DNA from: Margaritifera margaritifera
Lineage: Eukaryota > Mollusca > Bivalvia > Unionida > Margaritiferidae
Assembly (NCBI GenBank): GCA_029931535.1
Contig: JAQPZY010001344.1
Span: 394,001-458,000, forward strand
Reading direction: 5' to 3'
DNA: 64,000 nucleotides
Positions 44,461 through 57,174 of the stretch are shown piece after piece. Every line of letters starts with the position of its first letter. The first letter of the stretch is position 1. The translations under genes and the position numbers were made by a program. The notes below the pieces were generated by a model that worked only from the letters and a program-made list of their open reading frames with translations, did not search any database and was not told the DNA's origin.

Positions 44461-46430
44461 CAGAGGACTTGAAATAGACTTTGAACCCGCAGGCTTAAAC
44501 TCTTTTCTTGTGCTCTGGCAAATGTGCACACATCAAAAAATGTATTATCCCTATATTAAAGCATAAGTAAAACATTGGTGTCACTTTTCCGATGGTGTTG
44601 TCGTTGTTGGCAAAAGCATTAAGTTTTCAAATTTAGCACAGTTTCTCTGATATTGTTGCATGTAGTCATGAAACTTAACAGATGTAATCATAATGGAGTG
44701 TACTTCTCATAATAGGCAAAAGGAAGTCACAGTGACCTACTTTTAACACTACAGGGATTTTGCTGAGTATTTGGAATATGCCTTTGCAGGGCAGGCGAGA
44801 GGTAGCATTCAGCAGAATTCTTGTCGCAACAATTTGCATCTGATTAACAAGATTAAACTGTATTCATGTTTTGACCAAAATCCCAGAGATGTATGTGAAC
44901 AATGCATCTGTCCATTTGTTATTTACAATGAAACAAAATGTGTTCAGTGCTTCATTTTTCTCGGACATTTTAATCATTTTAGTTTTTACATCATATGCTT
45001 TTAACAATGAGAATTATCAACCAAAAATTAATATGTATTAAGATTTGCCCTATGTTAGTATCAACACCTTTTTGTCACAGTGCTATTTATATGTAGTTAT
45101 TCATTGTTTTTTTGTCTCTACCATACTTCCTGTACAAAGTACAGTAGAGTGCATGTAACATATAGGACACAGTGCTCTTGTTTTTTAACCAAAAAGGGAA
45201 TATGTAATTATCTGGATTTTGTAAGATGACGCTACTTGAACCAAAGTGTATTGATATATGTTTTGATTTTGTAAAGAGATGGCAGCTTTGCTTTTTGTCT
45301 TGATTCTGTAAAGTCTATCCCATTTAAATTTATCTGGAAGAGGGGAATGCCATTTTTTTTAGGGTCTCCAGCAACAGAAAAGAACTGGATTTAAACAAGA
45401 ATGAAAAATTTGTTATTAGAACACAAATGTCATGCCACCTCCCTTTTTGTACAACCATAATGTTATATGTGCATAAGAAACTTACCTAATTGTAAAAACT
45501 TAACCTGATTCGCTGAAATATAGGTCAATGTGACCTAATTATGGTAAGGTGGTGTTTTATTCAGTATGATGTACCAAACACAAAGTTGCATACCTCTGTG
45601 ACCAATAATGCCTGAGAAGCTGATCTAAACACAAAACTTTTAAAAATCACTGAATCACAAAGACACTGAAGTGTAAAATGTAGGTCACCATGACCTAATT
45701 CACCAAGATACATCCACATACCAAGTTGCATGACGCTGTGACTAATAATGCATGAGAAACTGATCTATATGCAAAACTCAACCAAGATGTGATGAACAGA
45801 TGGAAAGAAAAGGATAACACTGTTATATGCCCCTTCTACATTCATCTTTGGGCATACAAAAAAGAACAAAACTTAAATAGAATTTGACCCCACCAACTAC
45901 TGGGCAAAAAAGTGCATTTCCGCTTACCAAGGTAGATTTCAATGCAATAGTCTCAGGCAGACTGCATTCATGTTTAATCCTTCAAGTACACAAGATGGCC
46001 TGTGTGCATTACACTTGTAGTCACTGTTGAAAATAAAGAAATAAAGAAATGTATTACAGCAGGGTGGATAGTTTTTCATATTTTTTTTTCTTTAAACAAG
46101 TTCCACTCCTATTTTATATGGTAATCAAATTTTTTTCTGGTTTGCTGTATCAACTTTTTTCATGTGACACTGGAAATATTTGAATCCTTAATCTAAATTG
46201 AAAATGAAAAGCATCATGGGTATTTATCTCAAACTACCCTCTTCTTCAGGTTTATATAAAATAATGTATATGTTGGATTATGAAAAATGCATAGTATATG
46301 TTTTTTGTATTTAATCAGAAATGAGTAAATAAAAATTGTTCAAGAACTTTGCAGTCTGTTTAAAGAGGAAATCAGTGGATTTGCTTTAGCTGAGTGAATA
46401 TTTTAAAACACAACACTTGCTAAAATATCT
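44461..46430. repeat. Old dispersed repeat with 'GGTCACNNTGACCTA' palindromes; otherwise empty
   Basis: Two ~185-bp units at about 45520-45700 and 45680-45860 share ATGTAGGTCA..ATGACCTAATT, AAGTTGCAT-AC-CTGTGAC.AATAATGC.TGAGAA.CTGATCTA. Near 44728 CACAGTGACCTACTTTTAAC is a fragment. No gene seen. Confidence 0.55.
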
Positions 46431-48030
46431 TTTTAGCTCTACTGGTCATAGACCAGAAGAGCTTATGGGATGACCTGTTGTCTGTTGTCCATCTGTCTGT
46501 TTGCCATGAAACTATACACACACATTCATCCCAAGGTCTAGTTGGTCCTAAATGTAAATAGTGCTAGTATGGCCACCACAACAGCTATCTTTAAAATCTT
46601 GTTATCATTACTCCTCATAAATGGATGGTCATATAAGCATGGGATTTTCACTAAAAGACTTCTTATGTTGTATATTTGGACCTAAACAAAAAAGGTGCCG
46701 ATCTGACATCCAGTATGGCCACCATGGCAGCCATCTTGAAAATCTTTTTATTGCTGTTTCTCCTGAATGGAAACTCGTGTCGACATCAGGTTTTCACCAG
46801 AAGACTTCTTATGACGTCTGGTTGGTCCTAAATTAAAATGGTTCCACTTGAACAGCCAATATGGCTGCTACATTGGCACACTAAAAATACTTGTTAGTGC
46901 TATTCCTCTTGAATGGATGGTCATATCAACATTGGGTTTCACTGAAAAACTTCTAATAATGTCTAGTTGGTCATAAATGAAAATGTTCCTGATCTGATGT
47001 TCAATATGACTGCCACAGCAGCCATCTTGAAAATCTATCGCTTTTCCTTTTGAATAGAAAGTCATATTGACATGGGGTTTTAATCAGAAGACTTCTTAGT
47101 CTAGTCAGTCCAAAATAAGAATGACTCCACTTGGACATCCAATATGATAGCCACAGTGGCCATCTTGAAAATCTTGTTATGACTACTCCACCGGAATGGA
47201 TGGTCATGTCAACATGTAATTTTCCCTTTAAAAAAAAAACAGCTCGTATGATGTCTAGTAGGTTCTAAATGAAAATGGTGCCGATCTGACATCCAGTATG
47301 ACCAGCATAGTAGCCATCCTGAAAATCTTGTTATTACTACTTCGAAGGAAAGGAAAGTCCAATCAGAATGTTGTTTTCAACAGAAGACTACTTATGGTGT
47401 CTGGTTGCCCTTTAAAAAAAATTGTTCCAATGGCGATATCCAATATGGCTGCCACAATGACCATCTTGAAAATGTTATAGCTACATGTTATAAATGGAAA
47501 GTCATATCAACAGCCGGTTTTTACCAGAAAACTTCTTATAATGTTTACTTGGTACTAAATGAAATGGTCCTGATCTGACATCTGGTATGGCCACCATGGC
47601 AGCTATCTTGAAAATCTTGTTATTGTTACTCCTAAATGAAAAGTCATATCGACATGAGGTTTCACCAGAAGACTAATTATGATATCTAGTTGGTCATGAA
47701 TGAAAATGCTGCTGATCCAACCTTAGATATGTCTGCCACAATAAATATATTGAAAATCTTGTCACTAATTCTCCTGAATGGATGGTCAGATCAACATGGG
47801 GTTTTCACCAAAAGTCTTCTAATGGTGTCTAGTTTGTCCCAAATGAAAATGGTGCTGATTTACATCCAGTATGGTCACCACAGTGGTTAATTTGAAAATC
47901 TTATCGCTGAAGAATATCAGAAATGGTTTCAGCACTCAGCAGTTATAAAAAAAAGAAATGGTCTTATTTTAAATTCCTGGAATTATTTTTCAGCGAGTAT
48001 AGCGTCAGTCCCTTCAAGGGACTCTTTTCG
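46431..48030 (+). repeat. Family A dispersed repeat, best-preserved copy
   Basis: It opens TTTT then the hairpin AGCTCTACTGGTC (46435-46447), ATA, GACCAGAAGAGCT (46451-46463), one mismatch in 13. The line CCATGAAACTATACACACAC follows, then about ten ~145-bp core units, the tail (GAATATCAGAAATGGTTTCA) and a perfect palindrome AGTCCCTTCAAGGGACT at 48007-48023. This copy defines head-core-tail order for the family. Confidence 0.9.
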
Positions 48031-48649
48031 GCCCTTCATGCCTATGACATTGTGTCCATTCTCTTTTACCAAATATAGTTTCTATTACTAATATTAGCTA
48101 TGTGGTCAGTGTATGATACAGTAGCCAGTATAAAAATTGAACAATGATTTCAGTCTGGTTCACCATTCTCATGAGTTTAATTATATTCACTTTTTTAGGT
48201 TATTGGGTGGAGATTTGCTAGTTTTTAGGTTATTAGGTGGAGATTTGCTAGTTTTATTTTGCTGTTTTGTTACACCCCTTTGATGTTAGAATTATGAAAA
48301 ATTATGAAAAAGTTACTACTCCCATTTCAGCCTTTTATTTATTCTAGGATTATTATCAGTTGTATATCACATTAGTGAAACCTTCGATGGTAAGGTATTT
48401 GAGGAGTTGAACTTATAGTGTGAAATCTCCACTCAGGCTGGTGAGAGATGTTTGAGAAAAGCAACAACTCCTTGTAGCAAAAGAAAAATAAAAACCCAGT
48501 TGAGTAACAATTGCTTCACCCAACTGAGCAACCTGAATACCTGTGCCACTCGGTTAAGATTTTTTGTTGTGCCCCCATCATGAATATGTCCAGAACATAT
48601 AGCATTAGGCTTGTCAGTCTGTTCCATATGTATGTAATGTATGTAGTAA

Positions 48650-49310
48650 CATCCTGAAATTCTTGTGTGCAACTACTCCCACATCTTTCCATGGACAGTG
48701 TTGAAACTTGGCTGACATTATTGACATTGGGTCAACATGAACATGTTATTCTGTCATCATGCTTTTGTGCATTTTCCTAGAGTTATGCCCCTTTTTAAGG
48801 TTAAATCCAATCACTCTATATGATAATCACAGTGTGGGCAACTAGTCCCACAGCTGTTGATGAATTGCCATGAAACTTGGCAGCAGTGCTGGATTACCCA
48901 ATAAGCAGACTAAGCATGTGCTTAGGGCACCAGTAAAGCAAGGGGCACCAAAAATAATGAGAAATTACGGTTTAGTATTTTTTTATTTTGAATTACATGG
49001 GGGGGGGGGGTACCATAATCTTTTCAGTGCTTAGGGCCTCTAAAGATCTTAATCCGGCCTTGCTTGGCAGACATTATTAACATGAGGACAACATGCACAA
49101 AGGTTTGTGTCATGTTCTGCTGGGTTTATTCTTGACTTTTGCCCCTTTTTGGTGTTAAATTTATACACTGTTATATGATAATGCCTGTGTGTGCAACTAG
49201 TCTTCAGTTTTTGATGATTGTCCTGAAACTTGGCAGACATTATTGACATGGGGGTGAACATGTTCTGTCATCATGTTCTGATGATTTTATTTTGAGTTGT
49301 GCCCTTTCTG
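48650..49310 (+). repeat. Diverged ~180-bp tandem repeat
   Basis: Units share GTGCAACTA.TCCCACA, GATGAATTGCCATGAAACTT, GGCAGACATTATTGACAT-GGG, AACATGTTCTGTCATCATG and GTTATGCCCCTTTTT. A MITE is inserted in the second unit (48884-49062). Confidence 0.75.
48884..49062. mobile_element. hAT-type MITE with perfect 8-bp target duplication
   Basis: CTTGGCAG flanks both sides (48876-48883 and 49063-49070). Ends CAGTGCTGGATTA and, on the complement of the right, CAAGGCCGGATTAAG are imperfect inverted repeats; inner GTGCTTAGGGC occurs on both sides. The host unit normally reads AACTTGGCAGACATT, so the empty site is known from neighbouring units. 179 bp with a 12-G run. Confidence 0.93.
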
Positions 49311-49654
49311 TTTTTTTTTTATCCTCTTTAAATGTTCTTTTGGATGTTCATACATATGTGCATACATTCCACTAGAGTTCATTGTTGTTGCTCCTTTTCT
49401 ACATTCATTCAGACAGGCTGTGGGGTGATTGGGGGTGGGTTCAAGGGTATCCATATCAATCAAGTGTTTATTTCAGCATGTTCTTTTCATTTCTTCTTGC
49501 TGCTTGTACAACTTCCAACTTTTGGAAACAGTTAATCTGAAAGCTACACCCACCACATATAACCCTTTTTCCTTCACTTATTTGTGTCAGTAACTCTAAA
49601 TTTCATGTTTGCTTTCAGGTAGCTCTTCTCTATTTTTTACTGTATGGGAAAAGG

Positions 49655-49890
49655 TATATAACCAAAATTTTATTATGTGTGCTGATAAACTGTATACATA
49701 TATACATGTTCTATATGAATAATTAATACCATTTGTGTAAAATTTTGTTATGTGTGCTGATAAACTGTATACATATATACATGTTCTATATGAATAATTA
49801 ATACCATTTGTGTAAAATTTTGTTATGTGTGCTGATAAACTGTATACATACATACATGTTCTATATGAATAATTAATACCATTTGTGTAT
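49655..49890 (+). repeat. 75-bp tandem repeat, three copies
   Basis: GCTGATAAACTGTATACATA starts at 49681, 49756 and 49831 with almost no differences; includes ATGAATAATTAATACCATTT. Confidence 0.93.
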
Positions 49891-50273
49891 GTATTCTGAA
49901 TCACTGGTGTACATATTTGTTTCATTACATTAAGAATGAAATGTACATTTTGTTCTTTACCTAGGATATATTTTACACCTGAACAGAGCTTTGATATTTA
50001 GCTTACCTGTATATATATATAGTTCCATTTAATTAACATTATTATGTTGATATATGTGTGCATTAACTTTGTTAAATCCTCTGAAATGAAATACAGTGGG
50101 GACAAGTCTTTATGGTCATGCAAAAAAAAGGTTCATTTTTTATGACAACCAGAACCAACACTCGTCAGTGTTGGTGCAACTTTTATGTAGTACTTTGTGT
50201 TGTATCATAGCAAAGTTACATTAAAGAAATCCTGAGTGTTGGTAAGAGATGCTGTTATAACTGTTATCAAGTG

Positions 50274-50274
<1 letters not shown>

Positions 50275-50332
<58 letters not shown>
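50275..50332 (+). repeat. (TG)n microsatellite
   Basis: 29 uninterrupted TG repeats. Confidence 0.97.
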
Positions 50333-50333
<1 letters not shown>

Positions 50334-51730
50334 ATGAAAGGCATTCTGTGATTCCTCACATTTCAGAGATTCATTCAAGTAAACATAATCGTCAAAAACA
50401 ACTGTTACAAGAAAACACCTTTGTGTACTCTCTAAAAATTAAAAGTAAATCTCCATAAATATTGAAAATTTTATTTCACAGTAGGTTGTTTGAAATTGGT
50501 AACTTGAAGAAGTAATGTAACAGTTCTTTGGTGCTAGACCTTGATAATCATTAATAGTTTTTCACATTTTGACAAAACTGTTTAAATGGTCCAATAAATA
50601 CAAAATATATGAATGTTTAACTCTTCTTGAGTTTAAAGACAGGATTGAAGTATAAAGGATAATTCAGCTGCCATTTTCTTCCAGACCATTGAAGTGAACA
50701 GAGCGCTGAAAAGACACTTGATCAGTCAATTATGTGCTTGATTATTTTTATAGCCAAGCCTGCAACCAACAGGTTTTAGAATCCAGTTGTTTAGTATTTT
50801 CAAGATCAGTATGAATGAAATACATATATACAACTGTGCAGAACTTTTTGTACAATGGAGTAATATGCTGTTTTTTTAAATAATTCTGGTGATGTCATCC
50901 GACAGTGAGTAATTGTAACCTGTAAAGTGATGATATGTTAAGGGTTTACTTGTTTGCCAGAGAATTTGTGGATTCATCTTCACAAATAACAGACAGATCA
51001 AAAGAAAATATTATTTAGTCAGATATACAAATATGTGTAAATTCATGGTCATAAATCAAAATCATCGATTGATACAGGAAAAATCTTGCATTCTTCATGG
51101 AACCATGGTTAGGTATACATACTCGTTGTTATATCTTACACCGGTAACTAGTTTCAGTCCATAAAAGTATTAGTCCTCTGATATTTGGTTGTACAAGTTT
51201 TATAACGAGCTTAATGTTTTTCTTTTCTTTCCAAAATTTGTTATATTTCATTGTGTTTCATAAAAAGATTTTTTTTAACATTTTTCAGAGGTAATTCAGT
51301 AAATATAATGTGATTTTTTTTTTCTTCCACTTTGTATTTTAGCAATTTGTAAATGAGCACTTGAATTCATTTTTTTTATACACCATTGAATATCATTTTC
51401 ATAGAATGGCAAATTTTTCTTTTCATGGTCATGAAAATAATTTTAAAGTTAACATTTTTAATAATTCTCTGGAGTATTGGCCTGATCTACAACCTTAGTA
51501 TATATTTACTTAGCTTTAAAAAATATTGTTGCTTTACACTAATCAGTAATGGCAAATTTCACTAAAATTAAATATCTTTGTAAATGATAAAGGATTATGA
51601 TATATGGTTTCTTGTAGCCATCTGTAATATTACTATAGCAGAGACTCTGAAACAGATGAGCATTCCATTTTGCCTTCACAATGCATATATATCAGCCCAC
51701 AAGGAGCTAATTAACTTTTGAAATGCTTTA
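50333..51730. other. AT-rich sequence, nothing recognised
   Basis: No repeat unit, hairpin or coding resemblance stands out. Confidence 0.45.
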
Positions 51731-51731
51731 T

Positions 51732-52416
51732 TTTTAGCTCACTTGGCCCTGTAGCCAAGTTAGCTTGTGGTTTTGCGTTTGTCATGCATCCATCAGCAAT
51801 TGCTATTTTTAAACTTCTCACAATCCACTGAACCAGTATGACCAAATATTGCAGAAAGCATCCTAGCATAAAGGACTTTACATTTTATATAAATGATACT
51901 GATCTACCATAAAATATAGCTGCCATTAGTAAAAATAGAAACTCCAGCAGGCTGCTCAGGGATTTAGAATAGGTCCAACGTTCTCCCCTGAATGTCATAA
52001 GAGACAACGAATGAAAACTGGAACCATAGTGGCTCCATGGTTAGCATGCTGGACTCATGACTGAAAGGGTGTGGGTTCAGATCTACCCGGGTTGGTTACC
52101 ATGGTATGTCCTTGACACTTTACTCCATATGCCTTAGCACTAAATAACCTACTTGTGTTTGTTGCTGTATCATAATACCGAAACCAAACTAATGTAGAAA
52201 AATCATTGACTTTTTTAAAATTTGCCCAAATTTGGTATCAAGTATCCTGGCATTAAAAGCTTTCAAGTTTGTACAAATTATACTGATCTACCATCATATG
52301 GCCACTTTTTCTATAAAAAAAATGCTGAGTAGAATTTGACCAAATTTGACGATGCATCCAGGCATCAAGGGCTTTAAAAATTTTTACAAATGATGATGAT
52401 CCACCATTAAATATGG
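51732..52416 (+). repeat. Family B dispersed repeat with hairpin head, SINE inserted
   Basis: Head TTTTTAGCTCACTTGGC (51732-51747), CCTGTA, GCCAAGTTAGCT (51754-51765) is a hairpin like that of family A. Core units follow (CCAGTATGACCAAATATTGC, AAAGCATCCTAGCATAAAGG) and resume after the SINE at 52200. Confidence 0.85.
51955..52195 (+). mobile_element. tRNA-derived SINE
   Basis: After GCTGCTCAGGGATTTAGAAT, a phrase I associate with mollusc SINEs, come a pol III A box (AGTGGCTCCATGGTTAGCAT) and B box (GTGGGTTCAGATCTACC) about 40 bp apart, then a body ending TTGCTGTATCATAATACCGA-AACCAAAC. The copy at 61370 shares B box and 3' body. It is inserted in a family B core. Confidence 0.8.
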
Positions 52417-52996
52417 TACCATATTCAGGTATTTATATTCAGTTCCAGGAAATGAGTAGAGTACCATATTCAGGTATTGATATTCAGTTCCAGGAAATGA
52501 GTAGAGTACCATATTCAGGTATTGATATTCAGTTCCAGGAAATGAGTAGATTACCATATTCAGGTATTTATATTCAGTTCCAGGAAATGAGTAGAGTACC
52601 ATATTCAGGTATTTATATTCAGTTCCAGGAAATGAGTAGATTACCATATTCAGGTATTTATATTCAGTTCCAGGAAATGAGTAGAGTACCATATTCAGGT
52701 ATTTATATTCAGTTCCAGGAAATGAGTAGAGTACCATATTCAGGTATTTATATTCAGTTCCAGGAAATGAGTAGAGTACCATATTCAGGTATTGATATTC
52801 AGTTCCAGGAAATGAGTAGATTACCATATTCAGGTATTTATATTCAGTTCCAGGAAATGAGTAGATTACCATATTCAGGTATTTATATTCAGTTCCAGGA
52901 AATGAGTAGAGTACCATATTCAGGTATTTATATTCAGTTCCAGGAAATGAATACCATATTCAGGTATTTATATTCAGTTCCAGGAAATGAGTAGAG
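52417..52996 (+). repeat. 45-bp minisatellite, ~13 copies, open on both strands
   Basis: The unit is ACCATATTCAGGTATTTATA, TTCAGTTCCAGGAAATGAGT, AGAGT. Period 45 = 3x15 gives a 193-codon + ORF (15-residue unit with PYSGIYIQFQEMSR) and a 177-codon - ORF. The copies differ mainly at TTTATA/TTGATA and AGAGT/AGATT. The last full unit lacks GTAGAGT. Confidence 0.95.
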
Positions 52997-54595
52997 TACT
53001 ATATTCACATATTTTCAAGGTCATGGTAGAGGTCAAAGGCCTTCATCGTGTGAAGCAGGGATGTAAGTTCACTGAAATGTGCTGACCTCTTCAGTAGCTT
53101 TTCTTGCAACAAAAACTAGGCATGGAATTGCAAATTTCTCATTTGTTGTTTAGAAGTACAGAACAATGTAGAATTTAGAGTTGTTAATTTTATCTTTTAT
53201 AAAAGAACGTTTTACTCTCAGATCATAAATGAAGGCTAAAATACAGTCCGACTTTTTCTTATTGGATAACTCCCTAAATATGCATGGGACCATTTATCAG
53301 TGATTGTATAATGTTAAACTTTTTATCTGACAGTCAGGTTAATGTAATGGTTTAGTTGCGATGGCCATGGATTGAAGCAAATAGCGGGATGATGATTTAT
53401 CAAAAATATTGATTATTAGTCGGAAAAGTCAAATGACCAAGTGTTAGATTATGATTTTCCATAATAGAATAGAAACTATTTTTTTTTTTTACTGTTTGAC
53501 TTTTAGGAATGCAGTCTTTGATGAAAAGTAAAATATGTGATCAGCAGCTTCCAGTTAATCCTTTCATTGTTTAATATAATCCTTGTGCCAACAATGCTAC
53601 CTTGTGTGATGGTTGCAATCACACTAGATTATAAAAATATTCTCGTGTTCAAACTTAGACAACCAAAAATTATAATGTCTGATCACTAAACCACTCACAA
53701 ATTAGTTGTCTTGATTTGGAGTTGAGTGTTTCTAAACGTTAGAATGTTTTTTATAATCATGGTATTAGAATTTCAACTTTAATCTTCCATCAATCAAAGT
53801 ACGAGTAAACAACTTTGATAGACTAAATACAGACTGGTCATGATGTGCTTGTCTCCTTGTATTTCATTTGTTAGATGAGTACTCTTAACATATGTATCAT
53901 GTGCAAAAATGAGTGGCAGACTTTGTTATTCACAGCTTAGATATTGTTGGAAAACTTGCACATAACCTTTTTTTTTTTTTATCTTTTGTATATATCACTA
54001 GTTATCATTAGAACAAGTTAGCAAAAAAGGGCATATCTTTGTTTTACCTGTGTCAGCCTTGTGAGATATAGGTATGACTTTTCAGGTGGTGACAATGCTG
54101 TCATCAACATCATGATTCCAAATTACAGTTTTGCATTTAGTGGGGGTTTGATGAATTTACAGGTAAAACATTGTGTTCCATGGAACTCTTATTCTAACAA
54201 TAATCCAAAAGGTTTTGAACGTATTTGAAATTTAAAGCAAGTAAACACATGTTTGAACAGCTTACTTGGGATAAAAGTGAACACGTTTGAACAGCTTTCT
54301 TGGGGTAAAAGTTTGTTGCTGTATAGTCCTTGGGCTTACCTATTTTTATTCACTTATAATTTTGTATTTTTTTTTTAACATACCAAAGCTTTTTTTTAAC
54401 TGTATGATAGATAAATTTACATAGTTGACCAATTTATAGATCTCCAAGTTCATGTTACCAAGCAAAAAAAAGCAATGGATGGAAGTAGAACTTGTTGGGC
54501 AAAAAGTGTCAAGTAAATTCACTGTATTTTCACATTTGTGTAACTATTCCACTATACAATGTACAGAAATGTATTTTGTTCAGAATTTGTATATG
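52997..54595. other. No gene recognised
   Basis: AT-rich; a short duplication near 54240-54310 (AACACATGTTTGAACAGCTT). Nothing coding. Confidence 0.45.
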
Positions 54596-55330
54596 CCCTC
54601 CATAAGGTGGAGTGTATTATGTTGTGATGTTGTTCATCTGTCCTTCTGTTACCAATTTGTTTTCCACACAATAACTTTAGTTGTCCACCATCTACAATTA
54701 CCAAACTTTATGGCTGGCTTGCACTTGGGGCAAGGACAAACTCTATTGATTTTGAGCTCAAAAGCTCAAAGGACAAAGTAACTGTGAATGAAAGTAGGAA
54801 AGTGGTTTCTGAAAAATAACTCTAGTTCTCCACCATCTACATTATTGATTTCGGACTCAAAGGTCAAGGTCATTGTGACTGAAAATAGAAAAATGGCCTC
54901 TGCCTAGTAACTCTAGGTCTCCACCATCTACAGTTACACAACTTTGTAGATGGATTGCACTATGGGTGTGGAAGAACCCTATCAGTTTTGGGCTCAAAAG
55001 GTCAAAGGTAAAGGTCTCTGACTGAAGGAAGAATAATGGTTTCTGCACAATTACTAGAGTATGAGCAGTTACCAAACTTTGTGGATGGCTTGCACTTGGG
55101 TAAGGAAGAATGCTATTGATATTGGGGTCAAAAGTTCAAACCTCAAGATCAATGACTTCAACAAGAAAAATGGTTTCTGCACAATAACTTTAGTTTTGCA
55201 TGACATGCCTGGCCCAGACTTTGTGGATGGCTTGCACTTATGGTAAGGAAGAAGTCTAATTATTTTGGGGTCGAAAGGTCAATGGTCAAGGTCACTCTGA
55301 CAGAAGAAAATATAGTTTCTGCACAAAATT
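54596..55330 (+). repeat. Diverged ~125-bp tandem repeat
   Basis: About six units: CTCCACCATCTACA.TTACC, AAACTTTGTGGATGGCTTGC, ACTTGGGGTAAGGAAGAA, GTCAAAGGTCAAGGTCACTG, ATGGTTTCTGCACAATAACT. ORFs across it are incidental. Confidence 0.8.
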
Positions 55331-56039
55331 TCAGTTATTGTTAGAGGACGATTAAACATGGGTGGGTATATAATGTACTGTTCACAGTACTCTTGTTTTA
55401 CGAGGGCTATTCCATTTAAATCTACCTGGGGAGGTGGAACACACTTTTATTTATTTGTCTATAGGACTTTCCTTTTTTATAATTCTTTTCTATTGTTGGT
55501 ACCCCCCCACTCAAGAAAAGGTGTTGTCTCATCCCTCTCCCTTTCCAGGTACATTTAAGTGGAATAGCCTCAAGTTTAGAAAAATTCTTTGCATCCGTAT
55601 TGGTGGGGCAAATGTAGATTTATCCATTGGGTTAGAACGTCTATAATCTGAGGATGTCAAGGCAGTAGATCTGTATTCCGTTATGGCCTGTCAAGGTGCA
55701 TCACACAGATTATATATTGGTACAACATTTTTATTATGGTCTGTAAAATATGTCATTTTTGCATATATATAATGATATTGTTGTAATATGTGATATATAA
55801 TATATTGTTGAAGGCTTTGTATTTCTATGTAAGAGCTTTTTTTATATTTGTTTTTATCTTATTTCAGTAGTCTTAAAACATTTCTGAGAGGTCTGTTATG
55901 TTTATAGATGTAAATATCCAGTTATCATTTAGATGTATATTTTTTCTCAAGACCGTGAAGTTGAATATTCTTATTCATTTTGGACTGAGACTTGGCAGTA
56001 GCCTTTACTATAAAGAGTAATTAGGACCTTACTCCATGT

Positions 56040-56280
56040 GGCAGAGCCCTATAGTATTTATGTCCATCAGTCCTTCCAACCGGCTGTCAGCAATTTGGTT
56101 CTGCAAGATAAATTTACTCAAGATTTATTGGATTTTAACCAAATTTGGTTTATAATGACACGACCTCAAAAATGTTTTATTTCCACTTTTCTGTGTCATC
56201 ATTTGGAGGAGTTATGTCCCCTTTGTGCCTGTCCAACAAACTTTAATTTCCCAGAATTTATTGCTACGCTAAACTGAATA
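56040..56280 (+). repeat. Single diverged unit related to the 20080-20960 repeat
   Basis: Shares TTATTGGATTTTAACCAAAT, TTGGTTTATAATGACACGAC and TGTGTCATC with that family. Confidence 0.5.
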
Positions 56281-56364
56281 AAATATCCTAAAACATCAAG
56301 ACATTTTCATGTAAATCGTTTACCCTAAAAAAACCTCTTGCATTGAGAATAAAGTAGCAATGAC

Positions 56365-56545
56365 AAGCTTAAAGTATTTGATGGGATTTTAGCATTATCT
56401 GAATTATGTAGTATTTGATGGGATTTTAGCATTATCTGAATTACGTATTATTTGATGGGATTTGAATGTTATCTGAATTATGTAGTATTTGATGGAATTC
56501 ATCTGAATTATGTAGTATTTGATGGGATTTTAGTGTTATTTGAAT
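56365..56545 (+). repeat. ~42-bp tandem repeat, four to five copies
   Basis: The unit is GTATTTGATGGGATTTTAGC, ATTATCTGAATTATGTA with deletions in some copies. Confidence 0.85.
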
Positions 56546-57174
56546 TATGTAGCTTTGTCAAACTTGAGAGAAATGGTATGGGCTTGTTCTTAAGATGAGG
56601 ACTTTTTATGGGAGACAAAGAAAATATTTTTGGTGTAACAGAAAGAAATTTTTAATTTAATCATATTTTCATTAAGTTACAGTAAGAGTCACACCATTGA
56701 GAGAGATTATCCAGGTAGGATTAAATTGCTATGATCAAATTAAATGCAATAATTTTTTTTGCAAGATTGATTTCAGATTTGATACTGTATACATGTCATT
56801 CATTTTTGGAAAACATGATGTATGTTTCTGAGTTAATATATTTCGTCAAGTTTAATGTGTAAATTTTAGGTGTATATGTTATGAAATGTGTCATGTACAA
56901 CAAAAATTGTTGAACTGTGTTTTATCTTGCTTACAGCAAATGTTTAAAATGGGAAGGCATAATGGCCTGTATCAGAAAGATGGTATGACATCACTCACTA
57001 CGCATTCAGGCTCATGGGTACAAAATAATGCCAGCTTGTATAGAAAATACTGTCAATCATTGTTATTGGGAAGTGTTAAAAAAATGTAAATCATCATTAT
57101 TGTATGTAAAAGTGTTAAAACTATTCTTTATAATACAAAGTAAGAAAAGAAAGATGACAGGCTATAAAATGTGC

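Noticed and set aside
43936..44529. 197-codon minus and 157-codon plus ORFs
   Set aside because: Both are readings of the 63-bp array; the same DNA is open on both strands.
52384..52994. 193-codon plus and 177-codon minus ORFs with 15-residue repeats
   Set aside because: The 45-bp array is stop-free on both strands; no start context, splice signal or unique sequence.
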